64,000 bases of DNA from Bacteroidota bacterium (GTDB lineage Bacteria > Bacteroidota > Bacteroidia > Bacteroidales > P3): assembly GCA_017860255.1 (NCBI GenBank), contig JAFNAR010000001.1, forward strand, positions 42,181-106,180, in the 5' to 3' direction. The notes under the pieces were generated by a model, which was given only the letters and a program-made list of their open reading frames with translations, did not search any database and was not told the DNA's origin. Positions 8,108-16,859 of the stretch are shown here, piece by piece. The first letter of the stretch is position 1. Each line of letters opens with the position of its first letter. The translations under genes were made by a program, and so were the position numbers.

Positions 8108-9154
8108 ATGAAAAAGGCATTAATTACTGGTATTACTGGTCAGGATGGGAGTTTCTTGGCTGAGTTTCTTTTGGAAAAGGGTTATGAGGTTCATGGCATT
8201 TTGAGGAGGAGTTCTTCTTTTAATACTGGAAGGATTGAACATCTATATCTTGAGGAATGGATTAAGGATATGAGTAAGAACAGAGCTGTTAATCTTCATT
8301 ATGGGGATATGACCGATTCTTCTTCTTTGATTAGAATTATCCAGACTGTTAAGCCTGATGAGATTTATAATCTTGCGGCTCAAAGCCATGTTAAGGTCTC
8401 GTTTGATGTGCCTGAATATACTGCAGAAACTGATGCTGTTGGAACTTTGCGTTTGTTGGAGGCTGTTAGGATTTTGAATATGGAAAAGCAGTGTAAGATT
8501 TACCAGGCTTCTACTTCTGAGCTTTTTGGTTTGGTGCAGGAGGTTCCTCAATGTGAAACAACACCTTTTTATCCTCGTTCTCCTTATGGGGTGGCTAAGC
8601 TTTATGGTTTTTGGATTACAAAGAACTATCGTGAGAGTTATGGTATGTTTGCTGTAAATGGTATTTTGTTTAATCATGAAAGTGAACGCAGGGGTGAGAC
8701 TTTTGTAACTCGTAAGATTACTCTTGCTGCTGCCCGTATTGCTAAGGGTAAACAGGATAAATTGTTCTTAGGTAATCTTTCTGCTCTAAGGGATTGGGGA
8801 TATGCTAAGGATTATGTTGAATGTATGTGGTTGATTTTGCAACATTCAAAACCTGAAGATTTTGTTATTGCAACTGGTGAATATCATACTGTTCGTGAGT
8901 TTTGTACTTTAGCTTTCAAATATGCTGGAATTGAACTTAAATGGGAGGGAGAAGGAGTGAATGAAAAAGGTATTGATATGAAAACAGGTAAGGTTTTAGT
9001 GGAAGTTGATCCAAAATATTTCCGTCCAGCAGAGGTAGAACAATTGTTAGGAAACCCAACAAAAGCAAAAACCCTTCTAGGCTGGAATCCAAATAAAACT
9101 TCATTTGAAGAACTGGTTAAAATTATGGTTCAGCATGATCTTAAGATTGTTTAG
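8108..9154 (+). CDS. gmd: GDP-mannose 4,6-dehydratase
   Basis: A 348-residue extended short-chain dehydrogenase that converts GDP-D-mannose to GDP-4-keto-6-deoxy-D-mannose, the first step to GDP-L-fucose. The NAD(P)-binding GITGQDGS is at 8-15. STSELFG at 135-141 supplies the catalytic Ser/Thr and Glu, and YGVAK at 160-164 the Tyr and Lys. [17 protein letters not shown] at 189-205 is highly typical of Gmd. Cytosolic and full length. The next pathway enzyme, GDP-L-fucose synthase, is 0.87 kb downstream on the same strand, separated by repeats and a GxxExxY gene, so the pathway's usual gene adjacency has been broken. Confidence 0.95.
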   Translation: MKKALITGITGQDGSFLAEFLLEKGYEVHGILRRSSSFNTGRIEHLYLEEWIKDMSKNRAVNLHYGDMTDSSSLIRIIQTVKPDEIYNLAAQSHVKVSFDVPEYTAETDAVGTLRLLEAVRILNMEKQCKIYQASTSELFGLVQEVPQCETTPFYPRSPYGVAKLYGFWITKNYRESYGMFAVNGILFNHESERRGETFVTRKITLAAARIAKGKQDKLFLGNLSALRDWGYAKDYVECMWLILQHSKPEDFVIATGEYHTVREFCTLAFKYAGIELKWEGEGVNEKGIDMKTGKVLVEVDPKYFRPAEVEQLLGNPTKAKTLLGWNPNKTSFEELVKIMVQHDLKIV

Positions 9155-9159
9155 TTTTT

Positions 9160-9372
9160 TTTCCCACAAATTTCTCAAATTTTCACGAATTTATAATTAA
9201 ATATTTAAAATAAAGAATTGAAGGAATTAGTGTAATTATTGGATGAAAAAATGAAATACAAATAAAATTTTGCCAGAGATTTTTTGTCCACGAATTTCTC
9301 AAATTTACACGAATTGATAATTAAATATTTACAATAAAGAATTAGAGGAATTAGTGTAATTAGTGGACAACA
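9160..9372. repeat. Two consecutive CCACGAATT inverted-repeat elements
   Basis: Two related hairpin elements. At about 9163-9247, CCCACAAATTTCTCAAAT pairs loosely with GGAATTAGTGTAATTATTGG. At about 9287-9371, GTCCACGAATTTCTCAAAT pairs with GAATTAGTGTAATTAGTGGAC. Both enclose the same AT-rich middle (TTTATAATTAAATATTTA or close), so one looks like a duplicate of the other. No coding potential. Confidence 0.65.
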
Positions 9373-9416
9373 AATGAAATTTAATTAGTTGATAAAAAAA
9401 GATAACATATAATGTT

Positions 9417-9803
9417 ATGACTGATTTATTAAACCAAATATTATATAAAGAAGAGAGCTATAACATAGTTGGAGCTTGTATGGAGGTTCATAAGAATCTC
9501 GGTTGTGGATTTTTAGAGCCTGTTTATCAAGAAGCATTAGAAATTGAGTTAAAAGTAAAATTGATACCTTATGAAAGAGAAAAAATATTAAAAATCTATT
9601 ATAAAGGTGTATTACTAGATAAAGATTATCGTGCTGATTTTATTTGTTATGATAATATCTTACTTGAATTAAAGGCGTTAGATAGTTTGCGATCAGAACA
9701 TACCTCGCAAGTACTAAATTATTTAAAGGCTACTGGATATAAATTAGGTTTATTAATAAATTTTGGAAAAGAAAGTTTGGAATATAAAAGGATATTGCTT
9801 TAA
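9417..9803 (+). CDS. GxxExxY protein (PD-(D/E)XK nuclease-like)
   Basis: A 128-residue protein of the GxxExxY family, named for GFLEPVY at about residues 31-37. [10 protein letters not shown] and LLELKAL at about 74-88 give the D...ExK pattern of the PD-(D/E)XK fold, and [21 protein letters not shown] is the usual C-terminal signature. The biochemical role is unknown; a DNA- or RNA-cleaving activity is plausible from the fold only. The gene lies between gmd and fcl on the same strand and is bracketed by CCACGAATT inverted-repeat elements (9160-9372 and 9826-10006). It may therefore be a later insertion into a fucose operon. ATG start; no clear promoter. Confidence 0.85.
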   Translation: MTDLLNQILYKEESYNIVGACMEVHKNLGCGFLEPVYQEALEIELKVKLIPYEREKILKIYYKGVLLDKDYRADFICYDNILLELKALDSLRSEHTSQVLNYLKATGYKLGLLINFGKESLEYKRILL

Positions 9804-9825
9804 TTATATCTTTTGATTTACAGTT

Positions 9826-10006
9826 TTTAGTCCACGAATTTCTTAAATTTTTACGAATTAATTTTATACTTTTGAATATAAATTGGGTAAGAAAAAAAAG
9901 ATTAGAATAATTTGTGTAATTAGTTTACAACAAGATAAAAGAATAATTAGAGTAATTTGTTTATAAAAAAGATTAGATCAATTCGTGTAATTCGTGGACA
10001 AGAAAG
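9826..10006. repeat. Long CCACGAATT inverted-repeat element
   Basis: GTCCACGAATTTCTTAAAT near 9830 and AATTCGTGTAATTCGTGGAC near 9980-10000 are inverted relatives. Between them, AAGATTAGA..AATTTGTGTAATTAG-like segments repeat about every 35-40 nt. It ends 15-20 nt before the fcl start. Same family as at 7954 and 9160-9372. Confidence 0.6.
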
Positions 10007-10021
10007 AATAAAGAAGTGAAT

Positions 10022-11113
10022 ATGGAAAAGAATAGTAAGATATTTGTTGCAGGACATAATGGTTTGGTTGGTTCTGCTATATTGAAGAATTTAAAAGATA
10101 GAGGTTATACAAATTTTGTTTTAAGGTCATCAAAAGAACTTGATTTAAGAAGTCAAACATCAACAGAAGAGTTTTTTGCAAAAGAAAGACCTGATTATGT
10201 TTTTTTAGCTGCTGCTTTTGTTGGTGGTATTATTGCAAACTCTAAGTATAGAGCTGATTTTATTATTAATAATCTTCAAATTCAAAATAATGTAATAGGC
10301 TCTGCTTATAAGTATGGGGTTAAGAAATTATTGTTTCTTGGTTCAACCTGTATTTATCCTGCTGCTTGTCCTCAACCAATGAAAGAAGATGCACTTTTAA
10401 CCATGCCTTTGGAATATACTAATGAACCTTATGCTATTGCTAAGATTGCTGGTTTAAAGATGTGTGAAAGTTTCAATATTCAATATGGAACAAATTTTAT
10501 TGCAGTGATGCCAACTAATCTTTATGGACCTAATGATAATTTTAATTTAGAAAGAAGTCATGTTTTACCAGCTTTAGTTAGAAAGGCTCATCTTGGTAAA
10601 TGTTTGATGAATGATGATTGGAAAGGTTTAGTTAAGGATTTAAACAGGTATCCTATTGAAGGAGTAGATGGGAATGCAAAAAAAGAAGAGATTTTAGAGA
10701 AATTGAATAAATATGGTATTACAGTTTCTGATAAAGGTGTTTCAATTGAAATTTGGGGAACAGGTAAACCATTAAGAGAGTTTCTTTGGAGTGAGGAAAT
10801 GGCTGATGCTTGTGTGTTTGTTATGGAGAATGTGAATTATGAAGACCTTAAACCAAAAAATACTAAGGAAATTAGAAATTGCCATATAAATATTGGAACG
10901 GGAAATGAGATTTCAATTAAGGATTTGGCTTATTTAATTGCTCAAAAGATAGGATTTAAAGGTGAAATACGCTTTAATGAAGATAAACCTGATGGAACAA
11001 TGAGAAAACTAAACGATCCTTCAAAACTCCATTCCTTAGGCTGGCATCATAAAATTGAAATTGAAGAAGGAATTGACAAAATGTACCGATGGTACATTTT
11101 GAGTGAAAAGTGA
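10022..11113 (+). CDS. fcl: GDP-L-fucose synthase
   Basis: A bifunctional 3,5-epimerase/4-reductase that makes GDP-L-fucose from the Gmd product. The NADP-binding VAGHNGLVGSA is close to the N-terminus, FLGSTCIYP carries the catalytic Ser and Cys, and YAIAKIAG gives the Tyr-x3-Lys pair. The C-terminal NIGTGNEISIKDLA and KPDGTMRK are typical. A segment of about 50 residues near 200-250, before WGTGKPLREF, is longer than in E. coli Fcl; I recall such insertions in Bacteroidota Fcl. ATG 10022 is preferred over the in-frame GTG at 10016. 363 residues, cytosolic. With gmd it would feed fucose into capsule, O-antigen or protein O-glycans. Confidence 0.93.
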   Translation: MEKNSKIFVAGHNGLVGSAILKNLKDRGYTNFVLRSSKELDLRSQTSTEEFFAKERPDYVFLAAAFVGGIIANSKYRADFIINNLQIQNNVIGSAYKYGVKKLLFLGSTCIYPAACPQPMKEDALLTMPLEYTNEPYAIAKIAGLKMCESFNIQYGTNFIAVMPTNLYGPNDNFNLERSHVLPALVRKAHLGKCLMNDDWKGLVKDLNRYPIEGVDGNAKKEEILEKLNKYGITVSDKGVSIEIWGTGKPLREFLWSEEMADACVFVMENVNYEDLKPKNTKEIRNCHINIGTGNEISIKDLAYLIAQKIGFKGEIRFNEDKPDGTMRKLNDPSKLHSLGWHHKIEIEEGIDKMYRWYILSEK

Positions 11114-11372
11114 TTTTTTTCGATCTTCATTTCACTTCGTGGCTCTCGAGCTTTGCTCTTCGGGTGTCTTGATACAAACGAAGCAAAAATCAAGACTGTT
11201 CGAATTTTCCTAAAATTCAACTCAAACTTCTACAAGTTTATAAACTCGCTTCGCTCAGACAGAATAAAATTGCTTAATGAATTTTGAATTGAATTTCTTA
11301 ACGTCAAATTCAAAATGTCGCTCTTTTATGTGATAAGTTGTTTTATTTGGCTTCCCCTTTAGGGGGTAGGGG
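11114..11372. repeat. Diverged single copy of the 0.3 kb repeat
   Basis: It shares ATCAAGACTGTTCGAATTT, AGTTTATAAACTCG, CTTCGCTCAGACAG, AAATTCAAAATGTCG and a terminal CCCCTTTAGGGG (11354-11365) with the 3.2-4.1 kb tandem copies. The start differs: CTCGAGCTTTGCTCTTCGGG replaces the GTTCGAGA..ATCGAAG block. No open frame. Confidence 0.65.
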
Positions 11373-11429
11373 TAAAAATCATAGTCTGTCATATAAATCA
11401 GTTAAATCATGGTTCAAGACAAATATTTA

Positions 11430-11437
11430 TATTTTTG
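11430..11437 (+). promoter_or_regulatory. Possible -7 box for the deacetylase gene
   Basis: TATTTTTG matches TAnnTTTG but lies 66 nt before the ATG and has no good -33 element. Weak. Confidence 0.3.
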
Positions 11438-11502
11438 TCACTATTCTGTTATAAAGTTATATTTGAACTTCATTTATCAATAATCATTTATCATTAATAA
11501 GT

Positions 11503-12333
11503 ATGAAAATTCTAACTATTGACGTTGAGGAGTGGTTTCAGTTTTTTGAGGATTTGGATTATGGGGAGAGGTATAAGAACTATGAGGTTAGGATTTATGA
11601 GAATGTTGATAGGATTTTAGGTTTATTGGAGGAGAATGATATTAAGGCTACTTTCTTTGTTGTTGGTTGGATTGCCAAACGTTATCCTGATATTGTTAAA
11701 AGAATTTCTAAAGATTATGAGATTGGTTCTCATTCGATGAGTCATAAATTAATTAGTAGTTTAAATAGGAATGAGTTTTATAATGAGGTTAATTCTTCTA
11801 TTTCTCTTATTGAGGATTTGACTGCTAAAAAGGTTAGTGCTTTTCGAGCTCCTGGATTTTCAATTGGAAAGAATGAATTATGGGCTTTTGAGGTTTTAAA
11901 TGATTTGGGGATTAGTATTGATTCTTCTTTTTTGCCTTATAAATTTGGACTTAATGTTTCAAAAACATCTCCTTGTTTGATAGAATATAATAGAATTAAG
12001 ATTAAGGAGTTTCCAATTAATTATAAAACTGTTTTATCTAAAGGAATTATTTATAGTGGGGGAGGTTATTTCAGGTTCTTCCCTTATAAATTATTAAATT
12101 CTTGGATTAAAGATTTGGATTATTTTTTAGCTTATATACATCCAAGAGATTTGGATTCAACGCAACCATTTATTGAAGAATTGTCATTTGGTCAGAAATT
12201 TCGCTCCTATTACGGATTGAGATTTTCAAATTCGAAATTTCAAAAGCTAATAAAGGATTATAATTTTATTGATATAGATTCTGCAGATAAGCAAATTGAT
12301 TGGGAAAAGGTTGAAATTATTAAATTAAATTGA
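11503..12333 (+). CDS. Polysaccharide deacetylase family protein (DUF3473 type)
   Basis: A 276-residue NodB-homology carbohydrate esterase. TIDVEEWFQ (residues 5-13) contains the metal and catalytic Asp. KATFFVVGWIAKRYP starts near 48. SHSMSH near 76-81 gives the two metal-binding His residues, and FRAPGFSIG near 114-122 is the substrate-binding Arg motif. The C-terminal GGGYFRFFPY and YIHPRDLD match the DUF3473 extension found in exopolysaccharide-locus deacetylases. No signal peptide is visible, so it probably acts on a lipid-linked or cytosolic glycan. Its position after gmd/fcl suggests surface polysaccharide modification, but no glycosyltransferase cluster is adjacent. Substrate unknown. 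Confidence 0.85.
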   Translation: MKILTIDVEEWFQFFEDLDYGERYKNYEVRIYENVDRILGLLEENDIKATFFVVGWIAKRYPDIVKRISKDYEIGSHSMSHKLISSLNRNEFYNEVNSSISLIEDLTAKKVSAFRAPGFSIGKNELWAFEVLNDLGISIDSSFLPYKFGLNVSKTSPCLIEYNRIKIKEFPINYKTVLSKGIIYSGGGYFRFFPYKLLNSWIKDLDYFLAYIHPRDLDSTQPFIEELSFGQKFRSYYGLRFSNSKFQKLIKDYNFIDIDSADKQIDWEKVEIIKLN

Positions 12334-12484
12334 GAATAATCTTCTTATTTTATCTAAAAATGTTAATAAAGATTATGCAATTGATGAAATCTATCAATGT
12401 TAGAAAAACGTCTTATAAGTCTTGTAATTAGTGACCTTACGCGTATAATGTTCAAAATAAATATTATTTTAAACATAGAAAAGC

Positions 12485-12514
12485 TTGTTTTTTAAGAAAC
12501 ATATTGTATTTTTG
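12485..12514 (+). promoter_or_regulatory. Promoter of the OmpA-like gene
   Basis: TTG (12485-12487), a 19-nt spacer and TATTTTTG (12507-12514) followed by C. 46 nt of leader to the ATG. The rest of the 12334-12560 gap shows nothing else. Confidence 0.55.
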
Positions 12515-12560
12515 CTCGTATTAAACAAAACGAAGTTTCAAAATTGAATATAAATTAAAA

Positions 12561-13829
12561 ATGAAAGAGATGAAAAAAATTATCATTACAAGTTTATTTA
12601 TACTTGTGTCAGCATTTAGTTTTGCTCAAGAAGCAGAAAAGCAAGAATTAAAGCCAAATGAGTCATATCTTGTTGGTTCTTTAAAGGACAATTGGTTCTT
12701 TTCTCTTGGAGTTGGTGCTCAAACCTATTTAGGTGAAAATTATAGTACTGGTTCATTCTTTGGCCATATTTCTCCTGCATTTGATATTGCAGCTGGAAAA
12801 TGGTTTACTCCTGTTATGGGAACTAGATTACAATTATCTGGATTTAATGCGAGAGGATACAATTCTCTTCAATCTCCTTATGTTTCTGGCAATCCTAATG
12901 ATGATGGTACATATGAAATGAATTTTAATTATCTTAATGTACATGCTGATTTCCTATTTAATTTAACTGCACAACTTTTCAGATATAATGAAAATAGATG
13001 TTATGAATTAATTCCATTTGCTGGATTTGGTTGGGCAGGAATTTTAAAAGATGGAATATCTGAAAATGAATTAGCTTTTAGTGCTGGTTTGATTAATCAA
13101 TTTAGAGTAAATGACAAATTGGATATCAATCTTGAATTAAAAGGAATGCTTGTTAACCAAAGATTTGATGGTACTGTAGGAGGTCGTGTATTAGAAGGAA
13201 CAATTGGTTTAACAGCTGGTATAACTTATAAATTTGGAAAAGAAACAGAATTTAAAGCAGGAATTACTCCTGATGTAATAGCTGAAGTTGAAAAGAAATC
13301 TGCTCAAAAAGAAAGCGAACTTCAAAACCAAAATGATGCTTTAAAGAATTCTGCTACTGATTTACAAAGAAAATCTAATGATTTAAGCAAAGCATTAGAA
13401 CAAGAAAAACAAAAGAATGCTAAGTTACAAAAAGAAATTGAAGAACTAAAAAATAGACCTCAAACTACTTCAACACCAACTCAAACTCCAGCATCAACTC
13501 CAAAAGAAGTAAAAGCAGATTTTACTGGAATTAAGGTTTTCTTCGAAATAGGAAAAACAACTTTAGATGATAAAAACTTTGCTAACCTTGAAAATGTAGC
13601 AAAGTGTATTAAAGATTCTAAAAGAAAAGTTACCATTACAGGTTATGCTGATTCTTCAACAGGAAAGATGAGTGTAAATAAAAAGTTAGCTCTTAAGAGA
13701 GCTCAAAATATTTATAATATTTTGGTTGAAAAATATGGTGTAAATAAAGATTTACTTTCTGTTGAATCTTCAGTTGTTGATCCAAAAGGATTGGCTCCAG
13801 AAATGATGAGAATGGTAGAAATAAAATAA
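12561..13829 (+). CDS. OmpA family outer-membrane protein with coiled-coil linker
   Basis: A 422-residue protein: signal peptide about residues 1-22 ending FSFAQ; an N-terminal beta-barrel-like domain about 35-235 rich in alternating aromatic strands; a coiled coil about 243-298; a Thr/Pro-rich linker 300-315; and a C-terminal OmpA peptidoglycan-binding domain about 320-422. In that domain D364 (in GYADSS) and R380 (in LALKRAQN) are the residues expected to bind diaminopimelate. It should tether the outer membrane to the cell wall. The start could be ATG 12561 or ATG 12570; both leave a good signal peptide. A single-gene unit with its own promoter and a strong terminator. Confidence 0.88.
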   Translation: MKEMKKIIITSLFILVSAFSFAQEAEKQELKPNESYLVGSLKDNWFFSLGVGAQTYLGENYSTGSFFGHISPAFDIAAGKWFTPVMGTRLQLSGFNARGYNSLQSPYVSGNPNDDGTYEMNFNYLNVHADFLFNLTAQLFRYNENRCYELIPFAGFGWAGILKDGISENELAFSAGLINQFRVNDKLDINLELKGMLVNQRFDGTVGGRVLEGTIGLTAGITYKFGKETEFKAGITPDVIAEVEKKSAQKESELQNQNDALKNSATDLQRKSNDLSKALEQEKQKNAKLQKEIEELKNRPQTTSTPTQTPASTPKEVKADFTGIKVFFEIGKTTLDDKNFANLENVAKCIKDSKRKVTITGYADSSTGKMSVNKKLALKRAQNIYNILVEKYGVNKDLLSVESSVVDPKGLAPEMMRMVEIK

Positions 13830-13857
13830 GATATTTGTTAAAACAAATTGATTTCTT

Positions 13858-13895
13858 AAGGGAGGATGATTGATTTCATTCTCCCTTATTTTTTT
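13858..13895 (+). terminator. Rho-independent terminator of the OmpA-like gene
   Basis: AAGGGAGGATGA (13858-13869) pairs with TCATTCTCCCTT (13876-13887) with one bulge, followed by a T-run. Confidence 0.8.
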
Positions 13896-13968
13896 ATCCC
13901 AATTGGATTGATGAATTTTGAATTTCATAATTCTTTCTTCTTAGCAATACATATAGAAATAAATTATG

Positions 13969-13976
13969 TACTTTTG
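13969..13976 (+). promoter_or_regulatory. Possible -7 box
   Basis: TACTTTTG followed by C, 78 nt before the ATG of the next gene; no clear -33 element. Confidence 0.4.
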
Positions 13977-14054
13977 CTAACTACATACCAAATTAGACTT
14001 TTCTCTTTTGGTTATTGTTAAACAAATAAAGTTAATAAACTAAATCAATGTTTT

Positions 14055-14798
14055 ATGAGAAGACTTTATATATTAATTATTCTATTATTTATTTCCTCAG
14101 TTAATTCTTTTTCTCAATCAGATTCTCTTTTAAACACTTCAAAATCAATCCTTAACAAAGGTGTTAAACATTTTGGATTTAGAATTGGGCTTTCAAAGAA
14201 AGATATTGAAAATGACAGACTCTTAACTATTGTTGATTTGGATGAGGTTAAGAATTTTAGTTATGAGTTTGCTCTTTCAGGTTCATGGTTTATTGATGAA
14301 AATGTTGCTTGGGGAGCAAAAGTTAATTATGGATTTAGTGATCAGAGATACACAATTTCATCAAATCTGCTTTCTCTTTTGATTGAAGCCCAAACTTATA
14401 GTACAAATACTGTAACAACAAATTTTGAAATAGGAACAGGAGTTAAAAACTATGTGCCTTTTGGACCAGGGAATCGCTTTTTTGTTTTCAACGAAACCAA
14501 TATTTCTTACAACTATATTTCTTCTCTAACAAGAGATGTTTATGATGGAGGTATGGATATTAAGAAATCAATGAAAACAACCCATGAACTAAGTCTTGGT
14601 CTTTCTCCTGGAGTTATGTATTTCTTGAAAAAAGGCTTTGCATTTGAATTTGCTTTCAATCCAGTGATGATTTCATATAATAGAACTTTTATTAAGCAAG
14701 ATGAAATAAAAAATGGAGGAGGCTCCGATTTTGCAATAGATTTTAAATTCAATCTATTAAAGATATACTTTGGGTTTGCTTATTATTTTGGAATATAG
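14055..14798 (+). CDS. Outer-membrane beta-barrel protein, unknown function
   Basis: A 247-residue protein. The signal peptide is about residues 1-21, ending VNSFSQS. The mature part contains many alternating hydrophobic/aromatic segments (NFSYEFALSGSWF, WGAKVNYGF, FAFEFAFNPVM) and ends in aromatic-rich FAYYFGI, the pattern of a small outer-membrane barrel. KHFGFRIGLSKKDIEND near 33-49 is not a motif I recognise. It stands alone, 225 nt after the OmpA-like gene. No partner gene gives a hint of its role. Confidence 0.6.
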   Translation: MRRLYILIILLFISSVNSFSQSDSLLNTSKSILNKGVKHFGFRIGLSKKDIENDRLLTIVDLDEVKNFSYEFALSGSWFIDENVAWGAKVNYGFSDQRYTISSNLLSLLIEAQTYSTNTVTTNFEIGTGVKNYVPFGPGNRFFVFNETNISYNYISSLTRDVYDGGMDIKKSMKTTHELSLGLSPGVMYFLKKGFAFEFAFNPVMISYNRTFIKQDEIKNGGGSDFAIDFKFNLLKIYFGFAYYFGI

Positions 14799-14805
14799 TT
14801 TTGTC

Positions 14806-14966
14806 TTATCCACAGATTCACACAGATTAACTCAGATTAACTCAGATTAACTCAGATTAACTCAGATTGTAATAATATAGATAAAAATCCTATTAATCAT
14901 TAAATCTTGAAAATTCTGATTCTGACAAAAGAAATAATCCTATAAATTTGTGCAAATCTGTGGGCA
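14806..14966. repeat. CCACAGATT inverted-repeat element with a 10-bp tandem repeat
   Basis: CCACAGATT (14810-14818) and AATCTGTGG (14955-14963) are the outer inverted ends. Inside the left arm the 10-mer ATTAACTCAG is repeated four times exactly (14826-14865). The design recalls the CCACGAATT elements near gmd but with a different sequence. It fills the gap before the PCMD lipoprotein gene. Confidence 0.65.
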
Positions 14967-14985
14967 AAAAGAAAAATAAAAAAAT

Positions 14986-16230
14986 ATGAAAAGAATATTA
15001 TTATCCCTATTCCTATTATCAACAATCTTTCTTTCATGTGTTGATGAAAAATATTATAAAGAATCTCAAGAGTGCAATATATTGGTTTTTGATATTCAGG
15101 GACAGATAAATAATAGAATAATTGAAGGAGGAAATGCTGATACAGGAATAGTTGAGGTGAGTGTTCCGATAACTTTGAATTTAAATGATTTGACTGTTTT
15201 GTCTTCAAAGTATTCAAGTCTTGCAAAAGCAGATAAAGATGCTTTGAAAATCAAAAATTTCACCAATGAAGTATATCTAAAACTTACAGCAGAAGATGAT
15301 GAGGTTTCAAAGGTTTGGGTTGTAAGAGTAAGATATGCTGATGCTCCATTGCAATTAGCATATTCGGATATGAAAAAATGGACAATTGCAAAGGATGAAA
15401 ATGGAAACGATATTAAAATTGGCTCAACCTATGCCTATTTCCCAGGAGAGACAAATATATTCTCACCTTGGCAACACTCAGCTAAAGCAAACACCCTAAC
15501 AGGTTTCTTTTCAGTTAATCCAAAGTCAGATGTGGTTTCTGCAGACTATGCATCCATAGAAACAAAACTTTATCCAATTGGAGCAATGATGCATTCCGCA
15601 GTTGTTACAGGAGCATTATTTACAGGGAAATTCCTTTTCAACTACTCCCATTTGCCAAACGGTAGCGATCCCAATCCAAGAAAACTTATAAACTTTGGAA
15701 CAGCCTTCTATAATAAACCTCAGGCAGTTAAATTCAAGGTTAGATATAAGCCAGGAATGGTTATGAAAGATGGAGATGCAAGAGATATTTTGCAAAATGA
15801 CCCTTTGGGAAGACCTTATAAGGATTCTTGTGAGATATATTTTATGCTTCAAAACAGAAATATGGATAATAGCAAATATTATAGAGTTGCCACTGCATGG
15901 CTTAGAACAGGGGACTCAATAGGTAGCTTTGAAAATGAATCAGGCTTTGTGGAAATAACTCTACCATTTATTTATGGTCAGCCATCGGCTCAAATGCTTA
16001 CAGAAAAACCATATATGAAAATTGGAGGAGCAAGAGGAGAGTTGGTTTTCTATCGTTTTGTTCAAAATGGAACAAGTTTTGATAAAATTCAAATGCTTGA
16101 AGAATACGCACCTCCAACAGCAAATGTTGATAATATAATTGTTGTCTTATCCTCAAGTGCTTATGGCGATATGTTTTGGGGAGCACCAGGCTCACGATTA
16201 GATATAAAAGACATAGAATTTATTTATTAA
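14986..16230 (+). CDS. PCMD-domain lipoprotein
   Basis: A 414-residue lipoprotein. The signal ends in a lipobox-like LSC with Cys18. An N-terminal beta-sandwich of about 25-120 precedes the putative carbohydrate metabolism domain (PCMD), about 120-414. That domain shows YAYFPG, the block ASIETKLYPIGAMMHSAVVTG near 186-206, GKFLFNY, and SCEIYFMLQNR. The family is a Bacteroidota one, thought to bind carbohydrate on the surface; the name is provisional and no enzyme activity is proven. It is not next to a SusC/SusD pair here. The residues after Cys18 are DEKYY; lipoprotein export to the surface is possible but not shown. Confidence 0.78.
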   Translation: MKRILLSLFLLSTIFLSCVDEKYYKESQECNILVFDIQGQINNRIIEGGNADTGIVEVSVPITLNLNDLTVLSSKYSSLAKADKDALKIKNFTNEVYLKLTAEDDEVSKVWVVRVRYADAPLQLAYSDMKKWTIAKDENGNDIKIGSTYAYFPGETNIFSPWQHSAKANTLTGFFSVNPKSDVVSADYASIETKLYPIGAMMHSAVVTGALFTGKFLFNYSHLPNGSDPNPRKLINFGTAFYNKPQAVKFKVRYKPGMVMKDGDARDILQNDPLGRPYKDSCEIYFMLQNRNMDNSKYYRVATAWLRTGDSIGSFENESGFVEITLPFIYGQPSAQMLTEKPYMKIGGARGELVFYRFVQNGTSFDKIQMLEEYAPPTANVDNIIVVLSSSAYGDMFWGAPGSRLDIKDIEFIY

Positions 16231-16353
16231 CACTTTCAGAGTTAAAAGGATTCTATTTAAAAACTATTTGTCTGATTTATATCTTAAAAACATTCCATTT
16301 CTTAAGCTTAAGAACTAATAAAATAAGCTTTAAATCTCATTAGACTTTGTTTA

Positions 16354-16404
16354 AATCTGATATAATGCCATTATAATGTTGGTTTAATGGCATTATATCA
16401 GATT
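16354..16404. repeat. Palindrome array A: two 11-nt motifs, 22-nt period
   Basis: TAATGCCATTA (16363-16373) and TAATGGCATTA (16385-16395) are exactly 22 nt apart with spacer TAATGTTGGTT. The outer context extends the pair to a perfect 20-bp inverted repeat, 16354-16373 with 16385-16404. The sequence before and through the second motif is almost the same as at the start of array C (29100-29160). Confidence 0.85.
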
Positions 16405-16760
16405 GTATCCTTATCTGAATAGATTAAAGTCTTATAATCATAGATTTATAAGAGACTTATACTGAAATATGTTTACACTCTTTCAGTTTATTACTAATTC
16501 TAATTTACATTTTATCTTTTTACTCCTAAATCCAATTTATAGATAAATTTTTAATTCCTTTATATACTTGACTCAAAAGGTAATATTGTATATCATTTTG
16601 TTCTATAAAATTAAAATAAGAATATTATCCTGTCATTTTGTTGGAAAAGAATAAAGAAAGGTGTAAATGTTATTTAATAAAGCTTTTAGAGTCAGTAAAT
16701 AGGATTATAAACTTGTTTGACAAGCTTTCAGTCTCACTAAACTTCCTTTAAAACTCAAAA

Positions 16761-16859
16761 CAATGTCATTGTTTTGAAGAAACAACCGCATTGTTTTTGG
16801 CAAACAATGGCATTGTATTAGTAAAACAACCGCATTGTTTTGAGTAAACAATGGCATTG
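16761..16859. repeat. Palindrome array B: five 11-nt motifs, 22-nt period
   Basis: Motifs start at 16761, 16783, 16805, 16827 and 16849, every step exactly 22 nt. The sequences are CAATGTCATTG, CAACCGCATTG, CAATGGCATTG, CAACCGCATTG and CAATGGCATTG. The four 11-nt spacers are TTTTGAAGAAA, TTTTTGGCAAA, TATTAGTAAAA and TTTTGAGTAAA, themselves weak palindromes. The conserved tail TATCGTTTGGATAGA at 16916-16930 recurs after array C. The whole 16231-17151 gap holds arrays A and B and no gene. Confidence 0.9.

Noticed and set aside
8243..8677. 144-codon minus-strand open frame
   Set aside because: It lies wholly inside gmd, antisense, with Ser/Leu/Asn-rich composition typical of a shadow frame.
14900..15226. 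108-codon minus-strand open frame
   Set aside because: It overlaps the signal peptide of the PCMD lipoprotein and the upstream repeat, and its composition is low complexity.
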